DNA from: an uncultured Alistipes sp.
GTDB taxonomy: Bacteria; Bacteroidota; Bacteroidia; Bacteroidales; Rikenellaceae
Assembly: GCA_900770635.1 (NCBI GenBank)
Contig: CAAGLB010000161.1
Location: 1 to 64,000 of the forward strand
Reading direction: 5' to 3'
Length of the DNA: 64,000 nt
Translations under genes and position numbers: made by a program
Notes under the pieces: generated by a model
What the model saw: only the letters and a program-made list of their open reading frames with translations
Told to the model about the DNA's origin: nothing
The model's database searches: none
Part shown: in pieces, positions 35,586-42,801 of the stretch
Layout: each line of letters begins with the position of its first letter
Numbering within the stretch: the first letter of the stretch is position 1

Positions 35586-36856
35586 TATCTTAGGTGTTTA
35601 CTTTTTATCTCTGCTGTAAGCGTTCCGCTGTTCATTACTATACTAACGTTGGTGCCTGGCTCGATATTTTGTGGGTTGATGGTTTGCCCATCGCTGCCAC
35701 GAACCAGGGCAAAGCCCCTGCGTAAGATGTTTTCGGGATTGTTGTTCTCGACAACCTGCATGTGCGACTCTATGCGCTGCTGCTCGCTGCGAATCATCGA
35801 ACGAGCGTAGGTTGCGATGCTCTCCTCCATGTTATCGAGCCTATGTTGTAGCCCATTTACCATGACGGCTGCTGAGCGTGCCACATCTGCCGAGTTGCGT
35901 TCAAGGCGTAGGCGTTCGCCATTGAGGCATCCCACGACAATATCTCGTAGCCTTAGTACGTAGTCGTCGAGTGTCGCCATCTCGTAGTCAGCCATCTCAA
36001 CAAGGAGTGTCGCTACGGCAGTTGGTGTCTTGCACGTGGTGTGGGCCACAAGGTCGACAACCGACACATCTTTGTCATGGCCTATGCCAGCAATGATTGG
36101 CAGTGGGAATTGTGCCACGTGCGAGGCTATGCGATAGGAGTCGAACAGGGCAAGGTCGCTAACCGAGCCACCGCCACGAATGATGACCACTGCATCGAAC
36201 TCCTCCTCGTATTGGGCAATGAGCATGAGCGCCTCGATGATGCTCGTCTCGGCCATGTCGCCTTGCATGAGGCTGCGAAATAGCTTGGTGCGAAAGCGGT
36301 AGGGTGAGCGGCGTAGCTCATTCATAAAGTCCTGATAGCCAGCAGCTGTGTCGCTCGACACTATGGCTATGCGGAGTGTTGGGCGCTGCAATTCGAGCTC
36401 TCGGTTCATGTCCCACACGCCATCACTTTTAAGGCGCTCGATGGTTTCACGCCTGCGGCGCTCAACCTCGCCAAGGGTGTACGAGGCGTCGATGTCGATA
36501 ATCTGCAACGAGAAGCCGTATACCTCGTGGTAGGTGACAATGGCACGTAGCAGCACGCCGATGCCTGCGGCGAGTTGCGCTCCTGTTGCCTCCTCGAATT
36601 TCTGCGATATGCTGGTGTATGCCGAGCGCCATATAACGCCACGAGCCTCGGCACGTGGAGCTCCCTCGTTCGAGCCCTTCTCAACGAGGTTGAGATAGCA
36701 GTGTCCCGAGCGGTTGATCTTCATCTCCGAGATCTCGGCACTAATCCACACAGGATCGCTGAAGCGACTCTCGAGCGTAGCTCGAACCATGAGTTGCAGG
36801 TCGAGCAAGGTGAGATGCTCACGTGGTGATGTAGGTGTGTTAAAAGGCTCGGTCAT
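35585..36856 (-). CDS. xseA: Exodeoxyribonuclease VII large subunit
   Basis: 423 residues. The N-terminal OB-fold contains DPVWISAEISEMKINRSGHCYLNL. The nuclease core has the motifs IRGGGSVSDLALFDS and PIIAGIGHDKDVSVVDLVAHT. The coiled-coil region follows and the end has RRGFALVRGSDGQ. With XseB it digests single-stranded DNA from both ends. It is directly coupled to xseB and preceded by the TonB-like gene 6 bp away. Confidence 0.96.
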   Translation of the reverse strand: MTEPFNTPTSPREHLTLLDLQLMVRATLESRFSDPVWISAEISEMKINRSGHCYLNLVEKGSNEGAPRAEARGVIWRSAYTSISQKFEEATGAQLAAGIGVLLRAIVTYHEVYGFSLQIIDIDASYTLGEVERRRRETIERLKSDGVWDMNRELELQRPTLRIAIVSSDTAAGYQDFMNELRRSPYRFRTKLFRSLMQGDMAETSIIEALMLIAQYEEEFDAVVIIRGGGSVSDLALFDSYRIASHVAQFPLPIIAGIGHDKDVSVVDLVAHTTCKTPTAVATLLVEMADYEMATLDDYVLRLRDIVVGCLNGERLRLERNSADVARSAAVMVNGLQHRLDNMEESIATYARSMIRSEQQRIESHMQVVENNNPENILRRGFALVRGSDGQTINPQNIEPGTNVSIVMNSGTLTAEIKSKHLR

Positions 36857-36862
36857 AGCTAT

Positions 36863-37405
36863 TTATAGTATTATGACACCATGCTCAATAGGGAGTGTTT
36901 TGCCCTCGGGCATGAGCAGGTTTACCATGTGGGTGCTTGCTACTCCCTGGCCATTGAGTGTTGCTGGTTGCCATTGTGGCGACGAGGTTATGGCACGCTC
37001 AACACGTTTTAGAAATTGGCGAGAGGTAGACTGCAAAATCTTTGTTATTGTCACCTTTCCGTTGCTGTCGACAACAATGCGCAACGACACTCGCTCGGCA
37101 GGCATGTCGTCGCCCCACTTGACGGTGTGCATCAGATAGTCGGTAAAGTTGGTATAGCCCTCGGCCTCGAACTTAGCGGGGGTGTCGTAGGTGAGTGTGA
37201 CGAGGATTACGCCCTCCGAGGCCTCAATGCCCCACTCGGCAATAGTCTTGTCGGTGGCAGGAAGCATCTCTATTGTTGCGATGTTGGCCTGCTCGATAGT
37301 GTCGATGTTGTCGACAACGACGCCGTTGACAACATACAGAGGACCTCGAGCGCTAACCGCAGAGATGCTTAAAAAGATGAGTATGCCGAGAATCAGGCGA
37401 CGCAT
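36863..37405 (-). CDS. Small secreted protein combining a TonB-receptor-plug-like segment and a TonB C-terminal-like domain
   Basis: 180 residues with a signal peptide (MRRLILGILIFLSISAVSA). Residues about 20-72 (PLYVVNGVVVDNIDTIEQ...IATIEMLPATD...GIEASEGVILVTL) resemble the plug motif of SusC-type receptors. Residues about 100-170 (VSLRIVVDSNGKVTITKIL...SSPQWQPATLNGQGVASTH) resemble the TonB C-terminal domain. No transmembrane anchor follows the signal. It lies between DUF2490 and xseA genes, 3 and 6 bp away. Function unknown. Confidence 0.65.
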   Translation of the reverse strand: MRRLILGILIFLSISAVSARGPLYVVNGVVVDNIDTIEQANIATIEMLPATDKTIAEWGIEASEGVILVTLTYDTPAKFEAEGYTNFTDYLMHTVKWGDDMPAERVSLRIVVDSNGKVTITKILQSTSRQFLKRVERAITSSPQWQPATLNGQGVASTHMVNLLMPEGKTLPIEHGVIIL

Positions 37406-37408
37406 GGC

Positions 37409-38185
37409 TTATAGCTTGAATTTATAGGATATACCGAATATATGTCGACACTCGTTCTCCTGGACGTAGCCTTTTAGGTCGCCCTTATTACCTTTGTAAT
37501 CAATGTTATAGCTACGGTCGTAGTCGAAGTAGTAGAAGAAGTCGAAGCGGTGGTTGCGTGTCAGGCGCAACTTTACACCAGCGCCTGCACGATAGCGAGT
37601 TATGTAGTTGTCAACCGAGTAAGGATCTTTTTTGTAGTTGGCAACTACGGCGGGGGCGTTGAGCGTGTTGTGCAACTCGAAGAGCAGATATGGAGTCCAC
37701 TTCGAGTGACGAATGTTGTACTCGGCGCTAAGGCGTGAGCGTAGCACAACCTCGGGGTTCATCTTCTCGTAGCGGTTTACAGAGTCGGTGCGGAAGGTTG
37801 TCTGCACCCTCTCACGTAGCGATAGCTCCACACGGCCAACCTTGATGTTGCCCTCGAGATTTATGTTGGCACGATGGCGTGGGCGCTTCCAGCTACCTAT
37901 CTCGTGGCTGTTGATTAGCAGATACTCTATTCCAGCATCAAAATATTTTGACACTTCGTAGTTGAGGCCTATGCCCGTTTGAAAGCGGTCGACAGTAGAT
38001 AAGTCGTTTTTTAGGCGCATCTGTAACGATGCTTCGAGAGATAGATCCTTGGCAACCTCCCACTCGAAAGCACCCTCGACACGACCACGAAAATCGTTGG
38101 TGTTGACCACCTTAGGTGTAAACTCCTGGGCAACGAGCGACGTAGTGCATAGCATTGTCGCAAGTAGAAGTGATAGTTTTCTCAT
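37409..38185 (-). CDS. DUF2490 family outer-membrane protein
   Basis: 258 residues with a signal peptide ending TTSLVAQ, then alternating amphipathic strands and a terminal aromatic pattern (HIFGISYKFKL), as expected for a beta-barrel. The family is DUF2490. It is in one run with the DUF4956 and VTC genes (8 bp gap), so it may be part of the same envelope or polyphosphate-related function. Confidence 0.8.
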   Translation of the reverse strand: MRKLSLLLATMLCTTSLVAQEFTPKVVNTNDFRGRVEGAFEWEVAKDLSLEASLQMRLKNDLSTVDRFQTGIGLNYEVSKYFDAGIEYLLINSHEIGSWKRPRHRANINLEGNIKVGRVELSLRERVQTTFRTDSVNRYEKMNPEVVLRSRLSAEYNIRHSKWTPYLLFELHNTLNAPAVVANYKKDPYSVDNYITRYRAGAGVKLRLTRNHRFDFFYYFDYDRSYNIDYKGNKGDLKGYVQENECRHIFGISYKFKL

Positions 38186-38193
38186 AGGGCTTA

Positions 38194-38943
38194 TTACTCG
38201 TTAAAAGCATTTTTCTCGTTGATCTTGAGTGTTGGCTCGGTCATTGGCTGCTCGTCGTGAGTGGGGGTGTAGTGCACCTTGATGAAGGCTACGTCACGAA
38301 GGAAGTCGACATTGCCAATATCGACACGCTCAACCTTATGTCCTAAGCGTGTTTCGAGGTCGGCGATAAGCTCCTTGCGGCGCTCAGGACGTATGAGCTC
38401 GATACGCTCGTAGCATACCAACTTTGTTGCCTTACGGCCACGCATTACAAACATCTCGAGTACGGCTAATACTCCGATTATTAGTATATTGGCAAGCAGC
38501 TGCTCGGCATACGACACCATAAGGTTGCTGCCGTTGATCACGGCCATAGCAATGGTAATGAAGAGGTAGGTCATCTCACGAATAGGCACCATCTCGGTGC
38601 GATAGCGTATGATGCCGAAGATCATGAATAGGCCAAGACCTATGCTCACGTCGATGCCCACGCTCTTCATGAAGAAGAGTAGCAAAAATACGGCTGTCGA
38701 GAATAGCATGAATGTAGCGGCGAAGTCCTTGCGCTGGCTCTTGGGGTAGTAGAAGCAGCGCACGATGATGAACGACACAGCAAGATTGATGACAAATTGC
38801 AGGCAAAGTTGTAGCACCGATGTGCTGTCGCATAGCGGTATGCCAAGAATTGTGGCGCCCACCTCGCCATTAGCGCCTGTGAGAGCTGCTACATCGGCAT
38901 CGAAAATATCGGGGTTAACACCCTCTCCATCAAATAGTATCAT
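38194..38943 (-). CDS. DUF4956 membrane protein
   Basis: 249 residues with about four hydrophobic segments (residues 45-65, 78-95, 100-112, 125-165) and the GIIRYRTEMVPIREMTYLF loop typical of DUF4956, then a soluble C-terminal domain. DUF4956 genes often adjoin VTC polyphosphate polymerase genes, as here, where the reading frames overlap by 14 bp. Probably they work as a membrane complex. Confidence 0.88.
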   Translation of the reverse strand: MILFDGEGVNPDIFDADVAALTGANGEVGATILGIPLCDSTSVLQLCLQFVINLAVSFIIVRCFYYPKSQRKDFAATFMLFSTAVFLLLFFMKSVGIDVSIGLGLFMIFGIIRYRTEMVPIREMTYLFITIAMAVINGSNLMVSYAEQLLANILIIGVLAVLEMFVMRGRKATKLVCYERIELIRPERRKELIADLETRLGHKVERVDIGNVDFLRDVAFIKVHYTPTHDEQPMTEPTLKINEKNAFNE

Positions 38944-39739
38944 AGTTAATTTTGTTTAGTCGTTTATAAATTTTGCGTATCTTCTCCTTGAATCGGTTGC
39001 AGCGTATGTTGCTCACCGTGAGTGTTGTGCCGAGGCAATATTTGCTCACTTTGAGTGGCGCTATGTGCATATCTCGAAGCATGAGCTTCATCATCGACGA
39101 GGTGTTGCCATCCTGCTTAATCTCGACGATGACCATCTGCTCTATTGCCCTCTGCTGGCCGCTGCGCATATCCTCGTAGCTTAGGTCGCAGTCGATGGTT
39201 GTGCGCTCGGTGAGCGTGGGGTTGACAAGCGTGATGCGTGTGAAGCGTGTGGCGAGGGCTGGCGATAGCTCCTCGGCGGTGTAGTGCGAGTGCTTGGCAA
39301 GAAGGCTACGAGCATCGCCATTGTCTGCAAACGCTCCTAACAGGTCTGCGCTAATCTCGGTACGTTGCTTCTTCGTGCGCCCACGATTGTTCTTGTTCTT
39401 TATCTCGAAGAATGTCGTGCCGCTCTCGACGTAGGTGCGTGTGCGCAGCTTCTGGCGTGTGAGCTTGCGGTTGTGGTGCTGGCGAAACATCTCACGCTGC
39501 GGGGTGTCGTAGTAGAGCGTGAGGTAGCGACAGGCACGCACATTGTCGATGATTTGTACGTAGTAGCCCGCATCGGCAACGCTGTGTAGCAGTCTGATGA
39601 CCTCCTCTTCCGAGATCACGTACTTGGTGTCTATGCGGTTCATCAGCTTAACCGAACGCATCTGGTCGAGCGTGATGCTGGGCATCTTCTGCCACACATC
39701 AAGCCTATTAAGATTGTCGTATGTAATGCGCTCGGTCAT
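38930..39739 (-). CDS. VTC-domain polyphosphate polymerase-like protein
   Basis: 269 residues. The VTC fold is supported by LMNRIDTKYVISEEEVIRLL, YLTLYYDTPQREMFRQHHN, KLRTRTYVESGTTFFEIK and the late MVIVEIKQDG. In yeast Vtc4 this tunnel domain polymerises phosphate from ATP. Here it pairs with DUF4956. Likely it makes polyphosphate, but the catalytic activity is inferred from the family. Confidence 0.87.
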   Translation of the reverse strand: MTERITYDNLNRLDVWQKMPSITLDQMRSVKLMNRIDTKYVISEEEVIRLLHSVADAGYYVQIIDNVRACRYLTLYYDTPQREMFRQHHNRKLTRQKLRTRTYVESGTTFFEIKNKNNRGRTKKQRTEISADLLGAFADNGDARSLLAKHSHYTAEELSPALATRFTRITLVNPTLTERTTIDCDLSYEDMRSGQQRAIEQMVIVEIKQDGNTSSMMKLMLRDMHIAPLKVSKYCLGTTLTVSNIRCNRFKEKIRKIYKRLNKINYDTI

Positions 39740-39745
39740 TGTGCG

Positions 39746-40171
39746 TTACTCGTATGAAAACTCGAATTGTCGGTATGAATTAAGGACGCCATTTGCCCCA
39801 TAGTTAAGGCGACGAACACATGTACCGTTGCTGTCGTACTCAAACTTGCGAACCTTGGAGGGCTTGTTGCGCTCGTTGTAGACAATCTCCTTCTCGAGTT
39901 GTCCTTTGGCATTGTAGAAATACTCTGAGCGCCACGTCATGTGACGACCATAGTCGCCATACTCGATCTCCTCGATAAGCTGGCCTTTGGCGTTGTACAC
40001 CTCGACATGGTCAACCCACTTGTTTTTGCCGTCGGGCGTGGTTTTCCACTCCTTGACCGTGAGTTTGCGCCCTTTGGCCTTGGCCATCTGTCCACGCTCG
40101 GGATAGTCGGCAAAGGCCGATGTGGCAAGCATGAGCGTTGCAATGGTAAGTATGATATGTTGTAGTTTCAT
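39746..40171 (-). CDS. Small secreted protein with YD/MORN-like repeats
   Basis: 141 residues with a signal peptide ending ATSAFA. The mature part has a repeating pattern: VEVYNAKGQLIEEIEYGDYG, YFYNAKGQLEKEIVYNERN, KFEYDSNGTCVRRLNYGANG. Such repeats build beta-structures and occur in YwqK-like and RHS-like proteins. It probably heads the VTC operon. Function unknown. Confidence 0.7.
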   Translation of the reverse strand: MKLQHIILTIATLMLATSAFADYPERGQMAKAKGRKLTVKEWKTTPDGKNKWVDHVEVYNAKGQLIEEIEYGDYGRHMTWRSEYFYNAKGQLEKEIVYNERNKPSKVRKFEYDSNGTCVRRLNYGANGVLNSYRQFEFSYE

Positions 40172-40185
40172 CTTTCGTATCTAAC

Positions 40186-40223
40186 AAAAAACGACCTTAT
40201 CCCATTGAGGACAGGTCGTTTTT
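40186..40223 (-). terminator. Terminator after prfA
   Basis: AAAAACGACC and GGTCGTTTTT form a stem with further partial pairing inside, and a T run on the minus side. It separates prfA from the VTC operon. Confidence 0.85.
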
Positions 40224-40263
40224 CGATGCTCTATTGTTTCGACTTTTATGTTGTCCTCGATGC

Positions 40264-41349
40264 CTACAACTCGCTCTCCTTTAGGCGCTCAGCATTCTCA
40301 GCCACGATGAGCTGGTCGATGACATCCTGGATGTCGCCGTCCATGAAGGCTGAGAGGTTGTAGATGGTGTAGTTGATGCGGTGGTCGGTGATACGGCCCT
40401 GTGGATAGTTGTAGGTACGAATCTTTGCCGAGCGGTCACCCGTAGACACCATAGTCTTACGCTTCGACGCAATTTCGTCGAGATACTTCGAGTACTCGAG
40501 GTTAAATACTCGGGTACGCAACTCCTCGAATGCCTTGTCGAAGTTCTTGAGCTGCGACTTCTGGTCCTGACACTGCACGACGATGCCTGTTGGGATGTGG
40601 GTAAGACGAATAGCCGAGTATGTGGTATTTACCGACTGACCACCAGGACCTGATGCACAGAAGATATCCTTGCGGATGTCGTTCATCGAGATCTCGATAT
40701 CGAACTCCTCAGCCTCAGGCAACACAGCAACAGAGGCTGCTGAGGTGTGAACACGGCCCTGAGTCTCGGTCTGTGGCACACGCTGAACACGGTGTACGCC
40801 CGACTCATACTTCAAGGTGCCATATACGCTCTGGCCAGTAACCTTGAGCACAACCTCCTTGTAGCCGCCCGCAGCACCCTCTGACGATGAGGTGATCTCG
40901 TAGCGCCAGCCCTTAGACTCGATATACTTGGTGTACATGCGCAATAGGTCGCCAGCAAAGATTGCTGCCTCGTCGCCACCGGTACCACCACGAATCTCGA
41001 CAATGGCGTTCTTGTCGTCCTGTGGATCTTTAGGTATGAGCAAGAGCTTGATCTCCTCCTCCATCTTTGCGATTGCTGGTTCGAGTGTCGATACCTCCTC
41101 ACGAGCAATCTCTCGGAACTCCTCGTCCTTCTCGTTGGCCAACACATCCTTAGCCTCGGCAAGGTTGGCGAGGGCTGTGCGGAAACGATCCGAGGTCTCG
41201 ACGATAGGCTCGAGCTCCTTATACTCCTTGGTGAGCTGAACAAACTGCTTGACGTCTGCAATAACTTCGGGATCGGTTAGTTTCTGACCAATCTCCTCGT
41301 ACTTGAGTTTTAGGCCGTCAAGGCGAATCAATATTGAATTATCTGCCAT
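40264..41349 (-). CDS. prfA: Peptide chain release factor 1
   Basis: 361 residues. The GGQ motif is in FCASGPGGQSVNTTYSAIR and triggers peptidyl-tRNA hydrolysis. It reads UAA and UAG codons. The codon-recognition region falls within EIRGGTGGDEAAIFAGDL to GVHRVQRVPQTE, typical for RF1. No programmed frameshift is present, unlike many RF2 genes. It has its own promoter box upstream. Confidence 0.98.
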   Translation of the reverse strand: MADNSILIRLDGLKLKYEEIGQKLTDPEVIADVKQFVQLTKEYKELEPIVETSDRFRTALANLAEAKDVLANEKDEEFREIAREEVSTLEPAIAKMEEEIKLLLIPKDPQDDKNAIVEIRGGTGGDEAAIFAGDLLRMYTKYIESKGWRYEITSSSEGAAGGYKEVVLKVTGQSVYGTLKYESGVHRVQRVPQTETQGRVHTSAASVAVLPEAEEFDIEISMNDIRKDIFCASGPGGQSVNTTYSAIRLTHIPTGIVVQCQDQKSQLKNFDKAFEELRTRVFNLEYSKYLDEIASKRKTMVSTGDRSAKIRTYNYPQGRITDHRINYTIYNLSAFMDGDIQDVIDQLIVAENAERLKESEL

Positions 41350-41389
41350 ATATTTGAGTGATTTATTCCTCTATAATTTTATTCGTGCG

Positions 41390-41397
41390 CAAATATA
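41390..41397 (-). promoter_or_regulatory. Promoter -7 box for prfA
   Basis: TATATTTG on the minus strand matches TAnnTTTG, 41 bp before the prfA start codon. Confidence 0.65.
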
Positions 41398-41552
41398 ACG
41401 AAAATTTTTTATTTCTGAGTACTCTGCATCTCATAACTTTTATCCGACGGCAAATATTCGATGTGCTCTGCACGGCGATTATGTAACTGATTGAGGGTTA
41501 AATTGTTTAATATTTTTCCAAAAAATATGTAAAAAAATTTAACCAAAAACTC

Positions 41553-41583
41553 TTGACAAACGGATTTTTGCATGCTATATTTG
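41553..41583 (+). promoter_or_regulatory. Strong promoter for the phage-derived cassette
   Basis: TTGACA (41553-41558), 17 bp, then TATATTTG (41576-41583). This combines a classic -35 hexamer with the Bacteroidetes -7 box. It is the only promoter I see for the eight genes downstream. The leader is about 245 nt. Confidence 0.7.
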
Positions 41584-41639
41584 CACCATCAAACAGCGAT
41601 TAAGCATGGTTGAAATCAAAAGCGTTTGTTCGATTATGA

Positions 41640-41760
41640 ACATAGCTTATTCACAGTTATAAACAAGTATAAATATTTTATACATAGTGATATAAGTAAA
41701 AGTGTTATCTGTTGTAAACAGTTATTAACAGATCTGTGAACATGTTGTTGACATGGCAAA
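41640..41760 (+). promoter_or_regulatory. AT-rich leader with phased TTATNNACA-like 9-mers
   Basis: TTATTCACA (41647) and TTATAAACA (41657) are ten bases apart. TTGTAAACA (41712) and TTATTAACA (41722) are also ten bases apart. The first differs by one base from the DnaA box TTATCCACA. The rest of 41350-41832 is AT-rich, with only an 18-codon frame (41606-41662) that I regard as doubtful. Confidence 0.5.
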
Positions 41761-41832
41761 TATTTCGGCTTTTTACGTGTGGTTGTTAGTTGATAATCAT
41801 TTCAATTTTAAACGGTTAAATAATTTAATATT

Positions 41833-42801
41833 ATGAAGTTTGTTTCTATACCTACAAGCGGCATGTCGTGGAGCGGGGTGCTGGCCTACTCCTTCGACAC
41901 AGAATTGGACGAGGCGACAGATGTTGACATCGGCATTTTTGATGCTCAGACCGATGAAGTCATAGCAACAAAGCGCCTATATGGGGTTGTGGCAGCAGAG
42001 GTCGACATCGCTCCGATATTGCGCTCGATAAGCGATAGTCGCATTGTGCTGGGCGGCAGAACATCGATTATGACCTCGCCACTATCCAGACAGGTTGTGG
42101 TTGAGATCATGGGTGTTAGGTCTGAGGCGAGGGTTTTTTGTGCGGTGCAGCGTGACATAACGAAGGCTGAGCTTTTGAGTCGCATCCCTACGGGGCAGAC
42201 GGTAAGCCGCAATGACCTGATTGTGTTTAGTGTTGCAGCGCCTGATACGCTGACCATGAGGATCGAGGCCCACACCTCTCTATCGATGCGAACGTATAAC
42301 TTCTCGAAAATCACAGGCTCGATGCCTTGTGATGTGGTGATCAACGTGCGTGACTATTCGAGAGATGTAAATCGTATAGTGTTGTATATTAGTAATGTCG
42401 GCGAGGAGATAGGTATGTTGACCTACAATGTGGTGGACAATGCAAACACGGGGCGAGTGCTCATGTGGCGAAATTGGCAAGGCGGCATCGAGAGCTATCG
42501 TTTTCCAAGGCATATACCTATTACACAAGGTGCTACTGTCGACAGGTTTGCGACGCATGATGGCGTGGAGGCAATACTTCGTTCGGCAACGCTAAAAAGT
42601 AGACTCTGTTCGGCTATGGAGCGTAGTGATGAGATTGAGCGCATATCGCAAATTGTCTTTGCTCCGTACGTTTACGAGTTGAAAAATCAGAAACTTACAG
42701 ATGTGGAGCTTGTCACACGCAGCATCGACCGAAGCAAGCATGGCGAGTTGCAGACAATAGCCCTGGATATATGTAGCGAGTGGAAGGGAGGTGAGTCGTG
42801 A
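41833..42801 (+). CDS. Phage tail-like protein, first gene of the cassette
   Basis: 322 residues, no signal peptide, mostly beta-strand prediction by eye. I do not recognise a conserved domain. It is placed with phage structural genes because its end overlaps the next gene by four bases and because it starts the same transcription unit. A role as a tail or baseplate component is inference from context. Confidence 0.5.
   Translation: MKFVSIPTSGMSWSGVLAYSFDTELDEATDVDIGIFDAQTDEVIATKRLYGVVAAEVDIAPILRSISDSRIVLGGRTSIMTSPLSRQVVVEIMGVRSEARVFCAVQRDITKAELLSRIPTGQTVSRNDLIVFSVAAPDTLTMRIEAHTSLSMRTYNFSKITGSMPCDVVINVRDYSRDVNRIVLYISNVGEEIGMLTYNVVDNANTGRVLMWRNWQGGIESYRFPRHIPITQGATVDRFATHDGVEAILRSATLKSRLCSAMERSDEIERISQIVFAPYVYELKNQKLTDVELVTRSIDRSKHGELQTIALDICSEWKGGES

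Noticed and set aside
41606..41662. 18-codon frame in the leader of the phage cassette
   Set aside because: No ribosome-binding signal or recognisable peptide, and it lies far from the first gene; reported only as part of the leader.
41640..41760. Chromosomal replication origin
   Set aside because: Only one near-perfect DnaA-like box, no dnaA or other origin-linked genes, and mixed gene orientation further out. Kept only as a regulatory or origin-like candidate.
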